Positions 1 to 8,874 of a DNA stretch of 64,000 nt are shown here, piece after piece. Below the pieces are notes generated by a model. It did no database searches. It saw only the letters and a program-made list of their open reading frames with translations, and had not been told where the DNA came from. The stretch comes from DATHTS01 sp965219305 (lineage in GTDB: Bacteria > Acidobacteriota > Blastocatellia > Pyrinomonadales > Pyrinomonadaceae). The translations under genes were made by a program, and so were the position numbers. The stretch covers positions 3,410,001-3,474,000 of the forward strand of contig OZ244725.1 in the NCBI GenBank assembly GCA_965219305.1, given 5' to 3'. The stretch's first letter is position 1. The number at the start of each line of letters is the position of its first letter.

Positions 1-2
1 AC

Positions 3-89
3 GATTACTTGATTGAAAATTATCAGCCCGTTCCCCAATCATTTGATTACGGCGAACGAATTTTAGAAATTTGGGAACAAAAACGTTAG
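3..89 (+). CDS. C-terminal end of an unidentified protein (partial)
   Basis: An open frame enters from the left edge and closes at a TAG at 87-89, giving 28 residues that end in ERILEIWEQKR. The fragment is too short to name. It runs in the same direction as the lipoprotein gene that follows after about 80 bases. The reading frame is inferred because the other two frames carry stops within the first 15 bases. Confidence 0.5.
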   Translation, partial: DYLIENYQPVPQSFDYGERILEIWEQKR

Positions 90-170
90 ACATCTTCGCC
101 GGAAAACTAAGTGGAATTTCGCAGAAATGAAGAATTAAAGTGAAATTTAACTTTTTAGACCAAAAAATAT

Positions 171-950
171 ATGAAAAACTCAATCCGTTATTATTTAATT
201 TTTACTGTTTTTCTGTTTGCTTCGTGCGCTTCAAAAACAACTTCCGATGAAACGGCAAAACAATCCGATGTTGTTCCGGTTGCCGAAGCGGTAACTAAAG
301 CCGATGAACTTTTCAAAAGCCGTGAAGATACGACGAACTTAAAAAAAGCAGTCGAATTACTTTCAAAAGCGCGAAATCCCGACAATCGAAATTTTGAGGT
401 TGAATGGAAATACTCGAAATTCAGCTATTTTCTCGGCAAACAGGAAAAAGATGAAGACGAAGCGACGAAAATCTTTTCTAATGGCGAAAATGCAGGCTTG
501 ATCGCTTCGCGGCTCGAACCGGACAAACCGGATGGTTATTTTTGGTATGGCGCAAATCTCGGCGAACAGGCGAAACTCGCACCTTTGACGAGAGGCGTTA
601 CTTCGATTGACGACATCAAGAAAGCGATGAACAAAGTCATTGAAATTCAGCCCGATTACCAAGGCGCGAGTGCTTATGACGCGCTCGGCAGAGTCGAACT
701 CGAAAGCGGAATGATTGGTGGCGACGCGAAAAAAGCGGTCGAATATCTCGAAAAAGGTTACGAGATCAATAAGGAAAACGATTTTATAAAACTCGATCTG
801 GCAAAGGGTTATCTCGCAACCGACAAAAAACCGGATGCAAAAAAACTGCTCGAAGATATTTTAAAGGGCGAACCTGATCCCGAATTTAAAGTCGAACACG
901 AAGAAGCAGTCGCCGAAGCGAAAGATTTGCTCGAAAAGAGATTTAAGTAA
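171..950 (+). CDS. TatT-like TPR lipoprotein
   Basis: A 259-residue exported lipoprotein. The N-terminus has a short positive stretch, a hydrophobic core and a lipobox ending FASC, so Cys19 would be acylated. The rest is helical and TPR-like. The segments around GYFWYGANLGEQAKL and GMIGGDAKKAVEYLEKGYEI resemble the T-component (TatT) of TRAP-associated lipoproteins, periplasmic helical-repeat proteins whose ligands are mostly unknown. No TRAP transporter subunits are nearby, so a transport role is not supported by context. The stop codon abuts the start of the next gene, so the two are probably co-transcribed. Confidence 0.75.
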   Translation: MKNSIRYYLIFTVFLFASCASKTTSDETAKQSDVVPVAEAVTKADELFKSREDTTNLKKAVELLSKARNPDNRNFEVEWKYSKFSYFLGKQEKDEDEATKIFSNGENAGLIASRLEPDKPDGYFWYGANLGEQAKLAPLTRGVTSIDDIKKAMNKVIEIQPDYQGASAYDALGRVELESGMIGGDAKKAVEYLEKGYEINKENDFIKLDLAKGYLATDKKPDAKKLLEDILKGEPDPEFKVEHEEAVAEAKDLLEKRFK

Positions 951-1340
951 ATGAAAAACGTTTTGAAAATAAACTCCAAACAGCGCGAGGAAATGATCGA
1001 AATCACGCGCGAAGTCGCCGGACTTTTGCCGGAAAAAGGCGACGGAATCTGCGTTCTGTTTACGCAACACACGACGTGCGGTTTGACGATTAACGAAAAT
1101 GCCGATCCCGATGTCAAACACGATTTTCTGCTGTTTCTGAAAAATACGATTCCGCAGTATTACGAAGGTTTCCGCCATTTTGAACACAATTCCGACGCGC
1201 ATCTGAAATCTTCGCTCGTCGGTTCGAGCGTGACGATTCCGTTTGAAAACGGCAAACTTCTTCTAGGCAGATGGCAGGGAATTTATCTCTGCGAATTTGA
1301 CGGCGCGCGGGAAAGAAAAGTTTTGGTGAAGATTATTTAA
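951..1340 (+). CDS. YjbQ/UPF0047 family protein
   Basis: A 129-residue protein, full length for the YjbQ (UPF0047) family. Conserved features are HTTCGLTINENAD (residues 40-52), HNSDAH (79-84) and GRWQGIYLCEFDG (106-118); the histidines and acidic residues form the family's metal-binding site. Some members have weak thiamine-phosphate synthase activity, but the physiological role is unsettled. The ATG follows the preceding TAA directly, which implies translational coupling with the lipoprotein gene, though no functional link is evident. A word-repeat hairpin follows. Confidence 0.88.
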   Translation: MKNVLKINSKQREEMIEITREVAGLLPEKGDGICVLFTQHTTCGLTINENADPDVKHDFLLFLKNTIPQYYEGFRHFEHNSDAHLKSSLVGSSVTIPFENGKLLLGRWQGIYLCEFDGARERKVLVKII

Positions 1341-1344
1341 ATTA

Positions 1345-1403
1345 ACCACAGAACACAGAGAAATTAGCCAAAAAAACTCTGTGCGCTCTGTGTTCTCTGT
1401 GGT
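1345..1403. repeat. Intergenic inverted repeat (ACCACAGAG-type words)
   Basis: The left arm (1345-1360) reads ACCACAGAACACAGAG and the right arm (1386-1403) is its reverse complement with two extra bases. The arms are built from a repeated ACACAGAG-like word and enclose about 25 bases. The hairpin lies between two convergent genes, so it may end transcription both ways; the arms are followed by A/T runs on each side. It belongs to the set of word-repeat hairpins described in the findings. Confidence 0.75.
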
Positions 1404-1409
1404 AAAAAA

Positions 1410-1628
1410 TCAGTGATGATGCTCGTCCGCGACTTCGCGCAATTTCGAGATGTCGAGAATTTTCGTGTAATCGTCAAAATGGAACATCGTGTCGTCTTTA
1501 CAATGCTCGCAGTAATATGTGATGTCGTCGCCGAGATACAAATCCTTCATATGAAACGCGATCAGACAGCCGTAACAACGTTGGACGCGCTTGCCGAATT
1601 GTTCGATAATTTCTTCTTTATTTTCCAT
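1410..1628 (-). CDS. Small zinc-ribbon-like protein
   Basis: A 72-residue protein with two CxxC pairs (Cys18/Cys21 in CYGC and Cys40/Cys43 in CEHC), the layout of a small zinc ribbon or rubredoxin-like knuckle. The C-terminus ends in three histidines. I do not recognise a named family. The ATG at 1628 was chosen; an in-frame TTG at 1637 would add three residues. Neither has a clear ribosome binding site. Coding is supported by the paired cysteines and acceptable codon use. Confidence 0.6.
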   Translation of the reverse strand: MENKEEIIEQFGKRVQRCYGCLIAFHMKDLYLGDDITYYCEHCKDDTMFHFDDYTKILDISKLREVADEHHH

Positions 1629-1652
1629 TACGCTCAACTTAAAAATAACATA

Positions 1653-1757
1653 TTATCAATTATCAATTCTAAAATATCAATTATTTCGCAGGTTGTTTAT
1701 TTTCAGCAGGAAAACCTGCAAAATAATGGAAAATTGATAGTTTATAGTTGATAATTG
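1653..1757. repeat. Long imperfect hairpin (ATCAATTAT-type words)
   Basis: The outer arms carry repeated TATCAATT words on the left and the complementary AATTGATA/TTGATAATTG words on the right. An inner stem pairs GCAGGTT (about 1689-1695) with AACCTGC further right, flanked by TTATTT/AAATAA. The whole gap between the zinc-ribbon gene and the photolyase gene can fold into one structure. The two genes diverge, so the structure lies where both promoters should be. Confidence 0.65.
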
Positions 1758-1804
1758 CGTAATTATTTTTGAAGTTTTCCGGCAAAAAAGAGAAAATTAT
1801 CTTA

Positions 1805-3217
1805 ATGGAACAGATTACGGAACGAGTAAAACTTCTCAACGACAAGGACGAAAATAAAAAGGCGAAATACGTTTTGTATTGGATGCAGATGTTCAAGCGC
1901 ACCGAGAATAATCACGCCTTGAAATTTGCGATTGAACAGGCGAACGAACGCGGTTTGCCGCTCGTCGTTTATGAAGGTTTGAAATATTATTACCCGTGGG
2001 CATCTGACAGACTTCACACATTTATTCTCGAAGGCGTTGAAGAAAAACGGAAAGCGTTTGAAAAACTCGGCATCACTTACGTTTTTTATTTGCAAAAAGA
2101 CAAAAAATCGCCGAAACAAACCGTCAAAAAAATTGCGAAAGACGCGGCGATTCTCGTAACCGACGAATTTCCGTGTTTTATCATTCCCGACCATAATGCG
2201 GCGATAGTTGATAAAGCAAAAATTCCGGTTTATTCGGTTGATTCAAACGGAATTATTCCGATTTCGAAATTTGAAAAAGAAGAATACGGCGCATACACGA
2301 TTCGCCCGAAGATCAACAGAATTTTGGACGAATATTTCGTGCCGTTTGAAGAAGTTAAGATCAAAAATAAGAAAACCGATATAAAAGTAGATTGTCCCGA
2401 CACGGAAGTTGATGCGAAAAATATCGCCAAACTCGTCGCCGAATGTGATATTGATCACGACGTAAAACCTTCGCCGATCTACAAAGGCGGAACGAAGAAC
2501 GGACGCAAGCGTCTGAAACATTTCATCGAAAAAATCCTGCCGAATTACGATGAAACGCGAAACAAACCGGAAATTGACGGTTCATCTCGTTTGAGTTCTT
2601 ATCTTCATTTCGGTTTTCTGTCGCCGATTGAAATTGCGTTGGCGGTTAAAAGTTCCGACGCGCCGAAAAAATCTAAAGAGGCATTTTTAGAAGAATTAAT
2701 CGTGCGGCGCGAACTCGCTTATAATTTTACATATTTTAATGACGATTACGATTCGCTGAAATCTCTGCCGGATTGGTCGCAGAAAACGATGCGCGAACAC
2801 GTTGACGACGAGCGTCCCGAAATTTTTTCATTGGAAGAACTCGAAAATTGCGAAACTTACGACGAACTTTGGAACGCAACACAGCGAGAAATGAACATCT
2901 CCGGCGAAGTTCATAATTATGTCCGAATGTTGTGGGGAAAACTCGTGATTCAATGGTCGAAAAATTACGAAGAAGCGTTTGCGGTTTTGGAACATTTAAA
3001 CAATAAATATTGTCTCGACGGACGAAATCCGAATTCTTACGCCGGAATTCTTTGGTGTTTCGGCAAACACGACCGCGCGTGGGGCGAACGTGAAATTTTT
3101 GGCAAACTTCGTTATATGACATCGAAATCTACGGGCAAAAAATTCGATTCGGAAAAATATATCGAATGGACGAAAAGTTTGGAAGAGAATCCGAAATTGC
3201 CGGAAACCAAAAGATGA
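1805..3217 (+). CDS. phrB: Class II CPD photolyase
   Basis: Deoxyribodipyrimidine photolyase, repairing UV-induced cyclobutane pyrimidine dimers with FAD and light. The 470-residue product has an N-terminal alpha/beta photolyase domain (YVLYWMQMFKRTENNHAL near the start is typical of class II enzymes) and a C-terminal FAD domain with SSYLHFGFLSP, EELIVRRELAYNF and the class II block WCFGKHDRAWGER. The ATG at 1805 is preferred over an upstream TTG at 1769 because it follows an AGAGAAA stretch and matches the family N-terminus. Its stop overlaps the start of the DUF2256 gene. Confidence 0.92.
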   Translation: MEQITERVKLLNDKDENKKAKYVLYWMQMFKRTENNHALKFAIEQANERGLPLVVYEGLKYYYPWASDRLHTFILEGVEEKRKAFEKLGITYVFYLQKDKKSPKQTVKKIAKDAAILVTDEFPCFIIPDHNAAIVDKAKIPVYSVDSNGIIPISKFEKEEYGAYTIRPKINRILDEYFVPFEEVKIKNKKTDIKVDCPDTEVDAKNIAKLVAECDIDHDVKPSPIYKGGTKNGRKRLKHFIEKILPNYDETRNKPEIDGSSRLSSYLHFGFLSPIEIALAVKSSDAPKKSKEAFLEELIVRRELAYNFTYFNDDYDSLKSLPDWSQKTMREHVDDERPEIFSLEELENCETYDELWNATQREMNISGEVHNYVRMLWGKLVIQWSKNYEEAFAVLEHLNNKYCLDGRNPNSYAGILWCFGKHDRAWGEREIFGKLRYMTSKSTGKKFDSEKYIEWTKSLEENPKLPETKR

Positions 3218-3375
3218 AAAATGCGAAATTTACCAAGAAAAATCTGCCGTCGAAGATTTGCGAGAACTGCGAAAGAGAGATGAAATGGCGCAAGCGTTGG
3301 GAAAAAGTTTGGGACGAAGTGAAATTTTGTTCCGATAAATGCCGCAAAAATTCAAAAACTCACGCCAAAACTTAA
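3214..3375 (+). CDS. DUF2256 small cysteine protein
   Basis: A 53-residue protein. The pattern LPSKICENCEREMKWRKRW followed by FCSDKCR is the DUF2256 signature: two Cys pairs that likely bind zinc plus a basic W-R-K-K-W core. DUF2256 genes commonly sit beside or are fused to photolyase/cryptochrome genes, as here, where its ATG overlaps the photolyase TGA. A role alongside the photolyase is inferred from that association. The gene ends 2 bp from the convergent molybdoenzyme gene. Confidence 0.85.
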   Translation: MKNAKFTKKNLPSKICENCEREMKWRKRWEKVWDEVKFCSDKCRKNSKTHAKT

Positions 3376-3377
3376 AT

Positions 3378-4211
3378 CTATAATCCCGAATACCAATCGT
3401 AACCGCGTTCCGCCCAGTAATCTTTCGGACGTTCGTTCGTGAAATTTATATTTCCGATTCGTTTCAAATTTTTGATGCCGTATTTGGTCGGAATCAGCAG
3501 ACGCAAAGGTGCGCCGTGTTCGGGTTTGAGCGGCGCATTATTCATCTCATAGACGAGAAGCGTCTGCGGGTGAGTCGCGCTTTCCACATCCAAACCGACA
3601 TAATATTCGCCGTCCGGTGTAGTAAGGCTGACGTATTCGGGCAGATTTTTGATGTCCGAAAAAAGTCCGGCGGATTCAATAAAATCGGTCAGTCTCGCGC
3701 CTTTATAATTCATTATGCGACTCCAGCCTTCGATACATTTGAAATCTATCGCAATATCCTGTGCGGGAAGATTTTTGATGTCATCGAGCGAAAAATTTAG
3801 TGGATTATTCGGACTTTTTTGTGTGCCGGAAACTTGCAGCTGCCATTTTTCAACATCAAAATCTTCCGATAAACCGGCGTTTCCGTTCGGGCGTAATTCT
3901 TCGACAGCCGATTTCGGATATTCGGGCGCGAGACGCGAATGACTGAAGTATTTTTTTGATAACGCCTCATTAAATTGAAATCCAGAGCGTAAGGGATATT
4001 CCGCGCCGCCGATTGTCGGGCGTGTTCGCAGCCAGTAATATAAGCCGCCTCCCGCAATTCCCGCCGCGCCGAAACCTAAAAACGAACGCCGCGACAGTTT
4101 GGCAAATTCTTTCTCGATTTGTTTATTGCCGCCTTTATCTTCGGTCTCGAGTTGCGGTTCTTCAATTTCCAATACGTCATTTGTTTCGTCTTTTGATTTG
4201 TTCTCTTCCAT
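3378..4211 (-). CDS. Tat-exported molybdopterin-dependent oxidoreductase (sulfite oxidase/MsrP fold)
   Basis: A 277-residue enzyme with a twin-arginine signal (SRRSFLGFG, Arg41-Arg42) after an unusually long acidic N-terminal extension of about 35 residues. The catalytic part matches the oxidoreductase molybdopterin-binding domain. Cys159 in FKCIEGWS should be the molybdenum ligand. EHGAPLRLLIPTKYG and the C-terminal RGYDWYSGL are also typical. It would act in the periplasm; the substrate (sulfite, sulfoxide or other) cannot be told from sequence. The cytochrome b gene directly upstream is the likely electron partner, an arrangement like MsrP-MsrQ but with a different cytochrome type. Confidence 0.85.
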   Translation of the reverse strand: MEENKSKDETNDVLEIEEPQLETEDKGGNKQIEKEFAKLSRRSFLGFGAAGIAGGGLYYWLRTRPTIGGAEYPLRSGFQFNEALSKKYFSHSRLAPEYPKSAVEELRPNGNAGLSEDFDVEKWQLQVSGTQKSPNNPLNFSLDDIKNLPAQDIAIDFKCIEGWSRIMNYKGARLTDFIESAGLFSDIKNLPEYVSLTTPDGEYYVGLDVESATHPQTLLVYEMNNAPLKPEHGAPLRLLIPTKYGIKNLKRIGNINFTNERPKDYWAERGYDWYSGL

Positions 4212-4324
4212 ATTATTTCACTCTTCTTTACGCCTTTACTTTCCTTACGCTTTTACAGAAATTTACTTTTTATTTCCCGCAAAGATGCAAAGAAAATATA
4301 TAAGTTCACAAAGAAATTTTAGAT

Positions 4325-4990
4325 TTAGGCGTTTTCCCTTTCCGCTTCAACAATTCTGCGTCCCGTAACCATCGCCTGAAAATTCCCCCAACCGGCGCGA
4401 ACGACCTGTCCGACGTGGACAACGAAAAATATCAGATAACCCATCGTCAGCCAGAAATGCACCCAACGCGACCATTCGTAACCGCCGAAAATCCAAGCGA
4501 GCCACGAAAATTGAATCGGTTTGTAAATCGCAAGTCCCGTTAGAAGCGAACCCAAACCCATCACGATTATCAAAGTATATGTGATCTTCTGCGCCCCGTT
4601 GTATTTCACTTGCGGCGGCGCGGTTTTTCTGATTCCGAGATCGTGAAGCACGACGAGAAACGCTTCTTTAAATGAATTTTTATCGGGAAAAAGATAACGC
4701 CATTCGCCGGAAAGAAGAGTGTAACTGACATAAAGTACGCCGTTTATCATAAAAAACCACATAAAAAAGAAATGCAGACTCATTCCTTCGGCGAGGCGTT
4801 GCGGTATGCCGAGAAGTTCATAGAACCATTGGGGAAAAAGTTGAATCCGCCAACTCCCGAATCCGATGCCGTAAGCCTGATTCGCCCAGTAAATCAGCAA
4901 ACCGCTCCAGATCATCAAAAACAAAATCGGAAAATTAAACCAGTGAAACCAGCGAATCGCCAGCGGATGCACTTTTTTTATCTTTTTCAT
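4325..4990 (-). CDS. Membrane cytochrome b (b561-like), partner of the molybdoenzyme
   Basis: A 222-residue integral membrane protein with four to five hydrophobic segments and histidines at positions expected for two b hemes (HPLAIRWFHW near the N-terminus, LHFFFMWFF, and HFWLTMGYLIFFVVHVGQ near the C-terminus). This matches the cytochrome b subunits that pass electrons between quinol and periplasmic oxidoreductases. The ATG at 4990 is preferred; the longer frame would read into the adjacent repeat arm. It is transcribed ahead of the molybdopterin gene, about 110 bases apart. Confidence 0.8.
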   Translation of the reverse strand: MKKIKKVHPLAIRWFHWFNFPILFLMIWSGLLIYWANQAYGIGFGSWRIQLFPQWFYELLGIPQRLAEGMSLHFFFMWFFMINGVLYVSYTLLSGEWRYLFPDKNSFKEAFLVVLHDLGIRKTAPPQVKYNGAQKITYTLIIVMGLGSLLTGLAIYKPIQFSWLAWIFGGYEWSRWVHFWLTMGYLIFFVVHVGQVVRAGWGNFQAMVTGRRIVEAERENA

Positions 4991-5075
4991 CTTTATAAAT
5001 GGTAAATGGCGAACGGTAAATGGCAAATAAAAGTCAAAAATTTAGAATTTACCAATTACAATTTACAATTTTCTC
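4991..5075. repeat. Word-repeat hairpin (AATGGTAAATGG words)
   Basis: The left arm has direct-repeated GGTAAATGGC words (5001-5025), and the right arm has the degenerate complement TTTACCAATTACAATTTACAA (about 5048-5069). It lies between two divergently transcribed genes and begins at the base next to the cytochrome b start codon, so the leader of that gene is made of repeat sequence. Confidence 0.6.
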
Positions 5076-5147
5076 TTCTCTGTCTTACATTATAACTCTT
5101 CGTTTCCGCTTTATTCCCGCGTGCGTTATAATCCTTTATTCGTTCGT

Positions 5148-6248
5148 ATGCTCGAATTGGTTTTAGCAAATTTAAGAACCCGCCCGTTTCGCACATTGAT
5201 AAGTATTATCGGCGTGGCGTTGGGCGTAATTCTCGTGGTTTTATTCACCGGACTCGCGGACGGAATGGCGAACGATATGACGAAACGCGCTTCGAATTGG
5301 AAGGCGGAAATCGTTTTCACGCGTCCCGGTTCGATGTCGCTGACGAGTTCAAATCTCAATGTTCCGACTGCTTATGCCGAACGTCTTCTTGAGATTGAAG
5401 GCGTAGCGCAAACAGTTCCCGTCGGGAAATATATCACATCAAGCACGAAAGGAAATTGGGGAATTCAGCAGCTTGACGGCGTTGACTGGAAATCTTTCGC
5501 CGCGATGAACGATATGTCTCTCGTGGACGGACACGCGCCCGAAGCCGATGACGAAGTAATTCTAGACGAACGCCAGATGAGCGAAGATAAGCTGAAATTA
5601 AACGACTCGCTCGAACTTTTCGGCGGGAAAATGTATAAAGTCGTCGGAGTTTTCGCGCCGCCGTCGGGTTCGCGTATCAAAATGTCGCTCAAAGCGATGC
5701 AGAACGCGCTCGGTTCGCCGGAAAACTGCACGTATATTCTCGTCAAAATTAAAGACGGCGAAAAACCCGAAACCGTCGCCGCGCGTATCAATCAGGCACT
5801 TCCCGGCAATAAAGTTAACCTGACGAGCGATCTTTTGGTTGACGCGCAAGACCGCATTCCGTCGCTCAAAACTTTCCTGCGCGTTCTCGTCGGACTCGGC
5901 GCGTTCGTTTCGACGATCTTCGTTCTGCTCTCGATGTATACGACTGTTACCGAACGCCGCAAAGAAATCGGCATCTTAAAATCGCTCGGCGCGTCAAAAT
6001 CCTTCATCATCCGCGTTATCGAAGGCGAAGCGTTTTTGATCGGCGTTTTAGGTATAATAATCGGTTTTTGCGCTTCATTTCTTGCATCATTGATTATCGG
6101 CGCGATTTTTGAAGTTCCATTTGAATTTAGTTCCGGCTGGATTTTGACTGCAATTGCAATTGCGATTGGCGGCAGTCTTTTCGGTGCACTTTATCCCGCG
6201 TGGCGTGCATCGGCAATTGATCCGGTCGAAGTTATGGTTAATGAATAA
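5148..6248 (+). CDS. FtsX/MacB-type ABC transporter permease
   Basis: A 366-residue permease with the usual layout: one N-terminal membrane helix (RTLISIIGVALGVILVVLF), a large periplasmic MacB-PCD-like domain, then three C-terminal helices of the FtsX domain, with the conserved TVTERRKEIGILKSLGASK loop and the final LYPAWRASAIDPVEVM. No ATPase gene adjoins it, so its LolD/MacB-type partner must be encoded elsewhere. The ATG at 5148 is chosen; a GTG at 5121 is possible. A TATAAT box at 5128-5133 lies only about 15 bases before the ATG, implying a very short leader. Confidence 0.88.
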   Translation: MLELVLANLRTRPFRTLISIIGVALGVILVVLFTGLADGMANDMTKRASNWKAEIVFTRPGSMSLTSSNLNVPTAYAERLLEIEGVAQTVPVGKYITSSTKGNWGIQQLDGVDWKSFAAMNDMSLVDGHAPEADDEVILDERQMSEDKLKLNDSLELFGGKMYKVVGVFAPPSGSRIKMSLKAMQNALGSPENCTYILVKIKDGEKPETVAARINQALPGNKVNLTSDLLVDAQDRIPSLKTFLRVLVGLGAFVSTIFVLLSMYTTVTERRKEIGILKSLGASKSFIIRVIEGEAFLIGVLGIIIGFCASFLASLIIGAIFEVPFEFSSGWILTAIAIAIGGSLFGALYPAWRASAIDPVEVMVNE

Positions 6249-6422
6249 GATAAGATTTTGTGCTGAATAATTATTCGGCACATTAATCTTAAACATTCGG
6301 AAACCATTGAATTTTGCTAAATTCAATAATTAAATTAACCGCGAAAAAAATTCCTCTTTAAGAAATTTCGTTTCATAATCGCATTTGACGTTTTTTGTCC
6401 TTAATTCGTATCATTTTTACGA

Positions 6423-7634
6423 ATGGGACGAATCTGGGTGATCGGCGAACCTTACGCGCCTGAAGAAAATAATACCGCATATTACCTGACGCAAACCGCA
6501 GAAGGTCTGGCGGAAAAATTCGATGTCGCCGTGTTGTGCGGTCAGCCCGCGTATTTTTCGCGCGGCGTTCGCGCACCGAAACGTGAAATACTAAATAAAG
6601 TTGATATAAAACGCTGTGCCGGAACGACGCTCGACAAAAATGTTCTGCCGTTTCGTCTGCTGAATATTTTCACGACCGGCGGTTCGATGTTCTTAAATGC
6701 GCTTTTTCGTTTCAAGAAAAATGACCGAGTTCTCGTCGTTACAGGTCCGCCGACTCTGCCATTTATCATCGCCGCCGCCAGCCGCATTCGCAGAGTTCCT
6801 TATTTACTTCTTATTCAGGACAGTTACCCGGAAGTTCTAACCGCCGTCGGTGCGGTAAAACCCGATTCGCTTTTTGTAAAAACTCTAAACCTTATGAACA
6901 AATGGCTTTACCGACGCGCCGACAAAATTATCTGCGTCGGGCGCGATATGGAAGAAGTCATCAAAAACAAACTCGAATCGAATCCAGAAAAAGTTGTTAC
7001 GATTCAAAATTGGGCATCACTCGAAGAAGTTTCGCCCGCAAATCGTCACGAAAACGCGCTTTTGAAAGAATTGAAATTAGAAGACAAATTCGTTCTGCTT
7101 TACGCCGGAAATATGGGTCCGGCGCAGGATGTCGAAAGCATTGTCGAAGCCGCCGAACTTCTTCATAAAGACGGAAACGACGAGATTCATTTTTTATTTA
7201 TCGGTTCAGGCGGCAAGAAAAAATGGCTCGACGCGCAGATCAAAGATAAAAATTTAACAAACGTAACCGCACTGCCGCCGCGTTCGCGTGTTGATCAGAC
7301 AAATTTCCTCAACGCCTGCGACGTAACGCTCGCGCCGTTGATTAAAGGAATGAAGTCCGTGGCGATGCCGTCGCGGACTTATAATTATCTCGCCGCCGCC
7401 AAACCCGTTCTCGGAATTACCGAAGAAGGCAGCGAACTCGCCACCGTTATCGAAGAAGATAAAGTCGGTTGGGTTTCGCCGCCGCACGAACCGGAAAAAT
7501 TGAAAGAAACTATTCTGCAAGCTTACGCCGACCGCGAAAATCTGCCCGAAATGAGCAGACGCGCCCGCCGTTCCGCCGAAACGAAATATTCCGTCGAAAC
7601 CGCTTTGAAAAAATATTTCGATGTGTTTGATTAA
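6423..7634 (+). CDS. Glycosyltransferase family 4 (WbuB-like)
   Basis: A 403-residue GT-B glycosyltransferase. The N-terminal half carries the glycosyltransferase-4-like acceptor domain (GEPYAPEENNTAYY, VVTGPPTLP, PYLLLIQDSYPEV). The C-terminal GT1-type donor domain has LLYAGNMGPAQDVES and a GITEEGSEL stretch near the E-x7-E motif. It resembles WbuB-like enzymes of O-antigen and exopolysaccharide synthesis. It stands alone without other polysaccharide genes, so the glycan product is unknown. No convincing Shine-Dalgarno sequence precedes the ATG; a TATCAT box lies close upstream. Confidence 0.88.
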   Translation: MGRIWVIGEPYAPEENNTAYYLTQTAEGLAEKFDVAVLCGQPAYFSRGVRAPKREILNKVDIKRCAGTTLDKNVLPFRLLNIFTTGGSMFLNALFRFKKNDRVLVVTGPPTLPFIIAAASRIRRVPYLLLIQDSYPEVLTAVGAVKPDSLFVKTLNLMNKWLYRRADKIICVGRDMEEVIKNKLESNPEKVVTIQNWASLEEVSPANRHENALLKELKLEDKFVLLYAGNMGPAQDVESIVEAAELLHKDGNDEIHFLFIGSGGKKKWLDAQIKDKNLTNVTALPPRSRVDQTNFLNACDVTLAPLIKGMKSVAMPSRTYNYLAAAKPVLGITEEGSELATVIEEDKVGWVSPPHEPEKLKETILQAYADRENLPEMSRRARRSAETKYSVETALKKYFDVFD

Positions 7635-7958
7635 AAAACATTTCCATCATTTTAATCAGCAAACACCGCAAAATTTATAAAAGTTTGCAATCTCGCGGCT
7701 TATTTTATAAACTGTAAATGCCCAAAGTGTTTGAACATAGTTTTACGCTATTTGCAAAAACTAAAAGTGGAAAGCAAAAATTAGAAAAAAAAATCTCCAA
7801 CCGATAAAAAGCAAACTAAAAATCTGCAAAAATTCCAGTTTCAAACAACTTAAAAAATTCAAAAATCAAAGCCGATTCTTTCTGCTGTAAAAGTTTGCCG
7901 CGTGATTTTCAGTCAAAATCTACCGGAGATTTATCATTTCAAAAACCGGACGAAAAAA
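7635..7958. other. 324-base AT-rich gap without a gene
   Basis: The stretch between the glycosyltransferase and the next exported protein is rich in A and T with many A runs. I find no open frame with coding character, no clear terminator hairpin and no repeat arm comparable to those in other gaps. It presumably holds the terminator of the upstream gene and the promoter of the downstream gene, but I cannot place either with confidence. Confidence 0.4.
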
Positions 7959-8786
7959 ATGAAAAAACAATATAAAACTATAATTTTAACCGCCATTTTT
8001 ACACTTTTAACAAGCAATTTTACATTAGCGCAGAGCGACGACATCGTGCCGATAATGATTATGGACAATCTGCCGCACACGGCGATTCTCGGCGGCGTAA
8101 AAGACAACAAATTTATTTCTGCAAGCGCGACCGCTGAAGCGTTAAAAGACAAACAAAATTATTTTATGGTTGACCAGGAAGGAACGCACCAGTTTAATTT
8201 TGCGGGCGAGATAAAACCGAATCAACCTGCGGCGTGTTCTGATTATTTTGAAACGAATGTAACGGCAGATTTTGAAATCAAAGGTTTGGGATTCGGCACG
8301 AACGCCGATTGGAATCCCGCACCGCAAAAGGTCGCCGAACTTTTTAACTTCGGAGTTTATCAGCCGATTGTCGCAAAATTTTTACGCGAACAGGGAATCA
8401 GAAAACCCAACGTAAAAATTTCGCAGATTTTCTACGGCGACCTCGACGGTGACGGCAAAAACGAAGACGTTATCAGCGCGACAAACGCCGACGCTTGGGA
8501 ACAAGGCGGTTCGATCCGGCGCGGCGATTATTCATTTGTTCTCGTCAGAAAATTGGTCGGCGGTTCGATTAAAACGATTCTGCTCGAAGGCGTTTTTTAT
8601 CCGCGCGGTTTAACGGCAAATCAAAGCCCCGCATTTTACGATATTTCAGCGATTGCCGATTTAAACGGCGACGGGAAAATGGAAGTTGTCGTCGGCGGTT
8701 TGGAATACGAAAATACTTTTTACAAAGCGTTTGAAATTGACGGCGCACAAAAACGCCGTATCCTGAAAATCGAATGCGGAATCTAA
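7959..8786 (+). CDS. Exported protein with FG-GAP/Ca-binding-like repeats
   Basis: A 275-residue protein with a signal peptide cleaved after about residue 24. Two DxDGDGxxE/DxNGDGxxE loops (FYGDLDGDGKNEDVI and ADLNGDGKMEVVV) look like the calcium-binding loops found in VCBS/FG-GAP repeat proteins. No enzymatic motif is visible. The ATG at 7959 was chosen over a GTG at 7902 because it gives a clean signal peptide. A strong terminator follows. Confidence 0.65.
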   Translation: MKKQYKTIILTAIFTLLTSNFTLAQSDDIVPIMIMDNLPHTAILGGVKDNKFISASATAEALKDKQNYFMVDQEGTHQFNFAGEIKPNQPAACSDYFETNVTADFEIKGLGFGTNADWNPAPQKVAELFNFGVYQPIVAKFLREQGIRKPNVKISQIFYGDLDGDGKNEDVISATNADAWEQGGSIRRGDYSFVLVRKLVGGSIKTILLEGVFYPRGLTANQSPAFYDISAIADLNGDGKMEVVVGGLEYENTFYKAFEIDGAQKRRILKIECGI

Positions 8787-8812
8787 ATCTTTGATTTTGA
8801 AGTTTGATTTTT

Positions 8813-8847
8813 CGCCTCTGTTCGTTAAGAATAGAGGCGTTTTTTTT
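8813..8847 (+). terminator. Rho-independent terminator
   Basis: The stem CGCCTCT / AGAGGCG (8813-8819 with 8833-8839), extended by a partial TGTTC/GAATA pairing, is followed by eight T residues (8840-8847). It sits between the exported protein and the following lipoprotein gene and should end transcription of the former. Confidence 0.85.
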
Positions 8848-8874
8848 ACATTCAAACCAAAAGGAGAAAATCAA

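Noticed and set aside
1413..1751. Plus-strand frame opposite the zinc-ribbon gene
   Set aside because: It runs through the opposite strand of the CxxC gene and into the repeat hairpin, with no coding character.
5121..5147. GTG start for the FtsX-type permease
   Set aside because: The added residues are not like a permease N-terminus and overlap the TATAAT box, so the ATG at 5148 is preferred.
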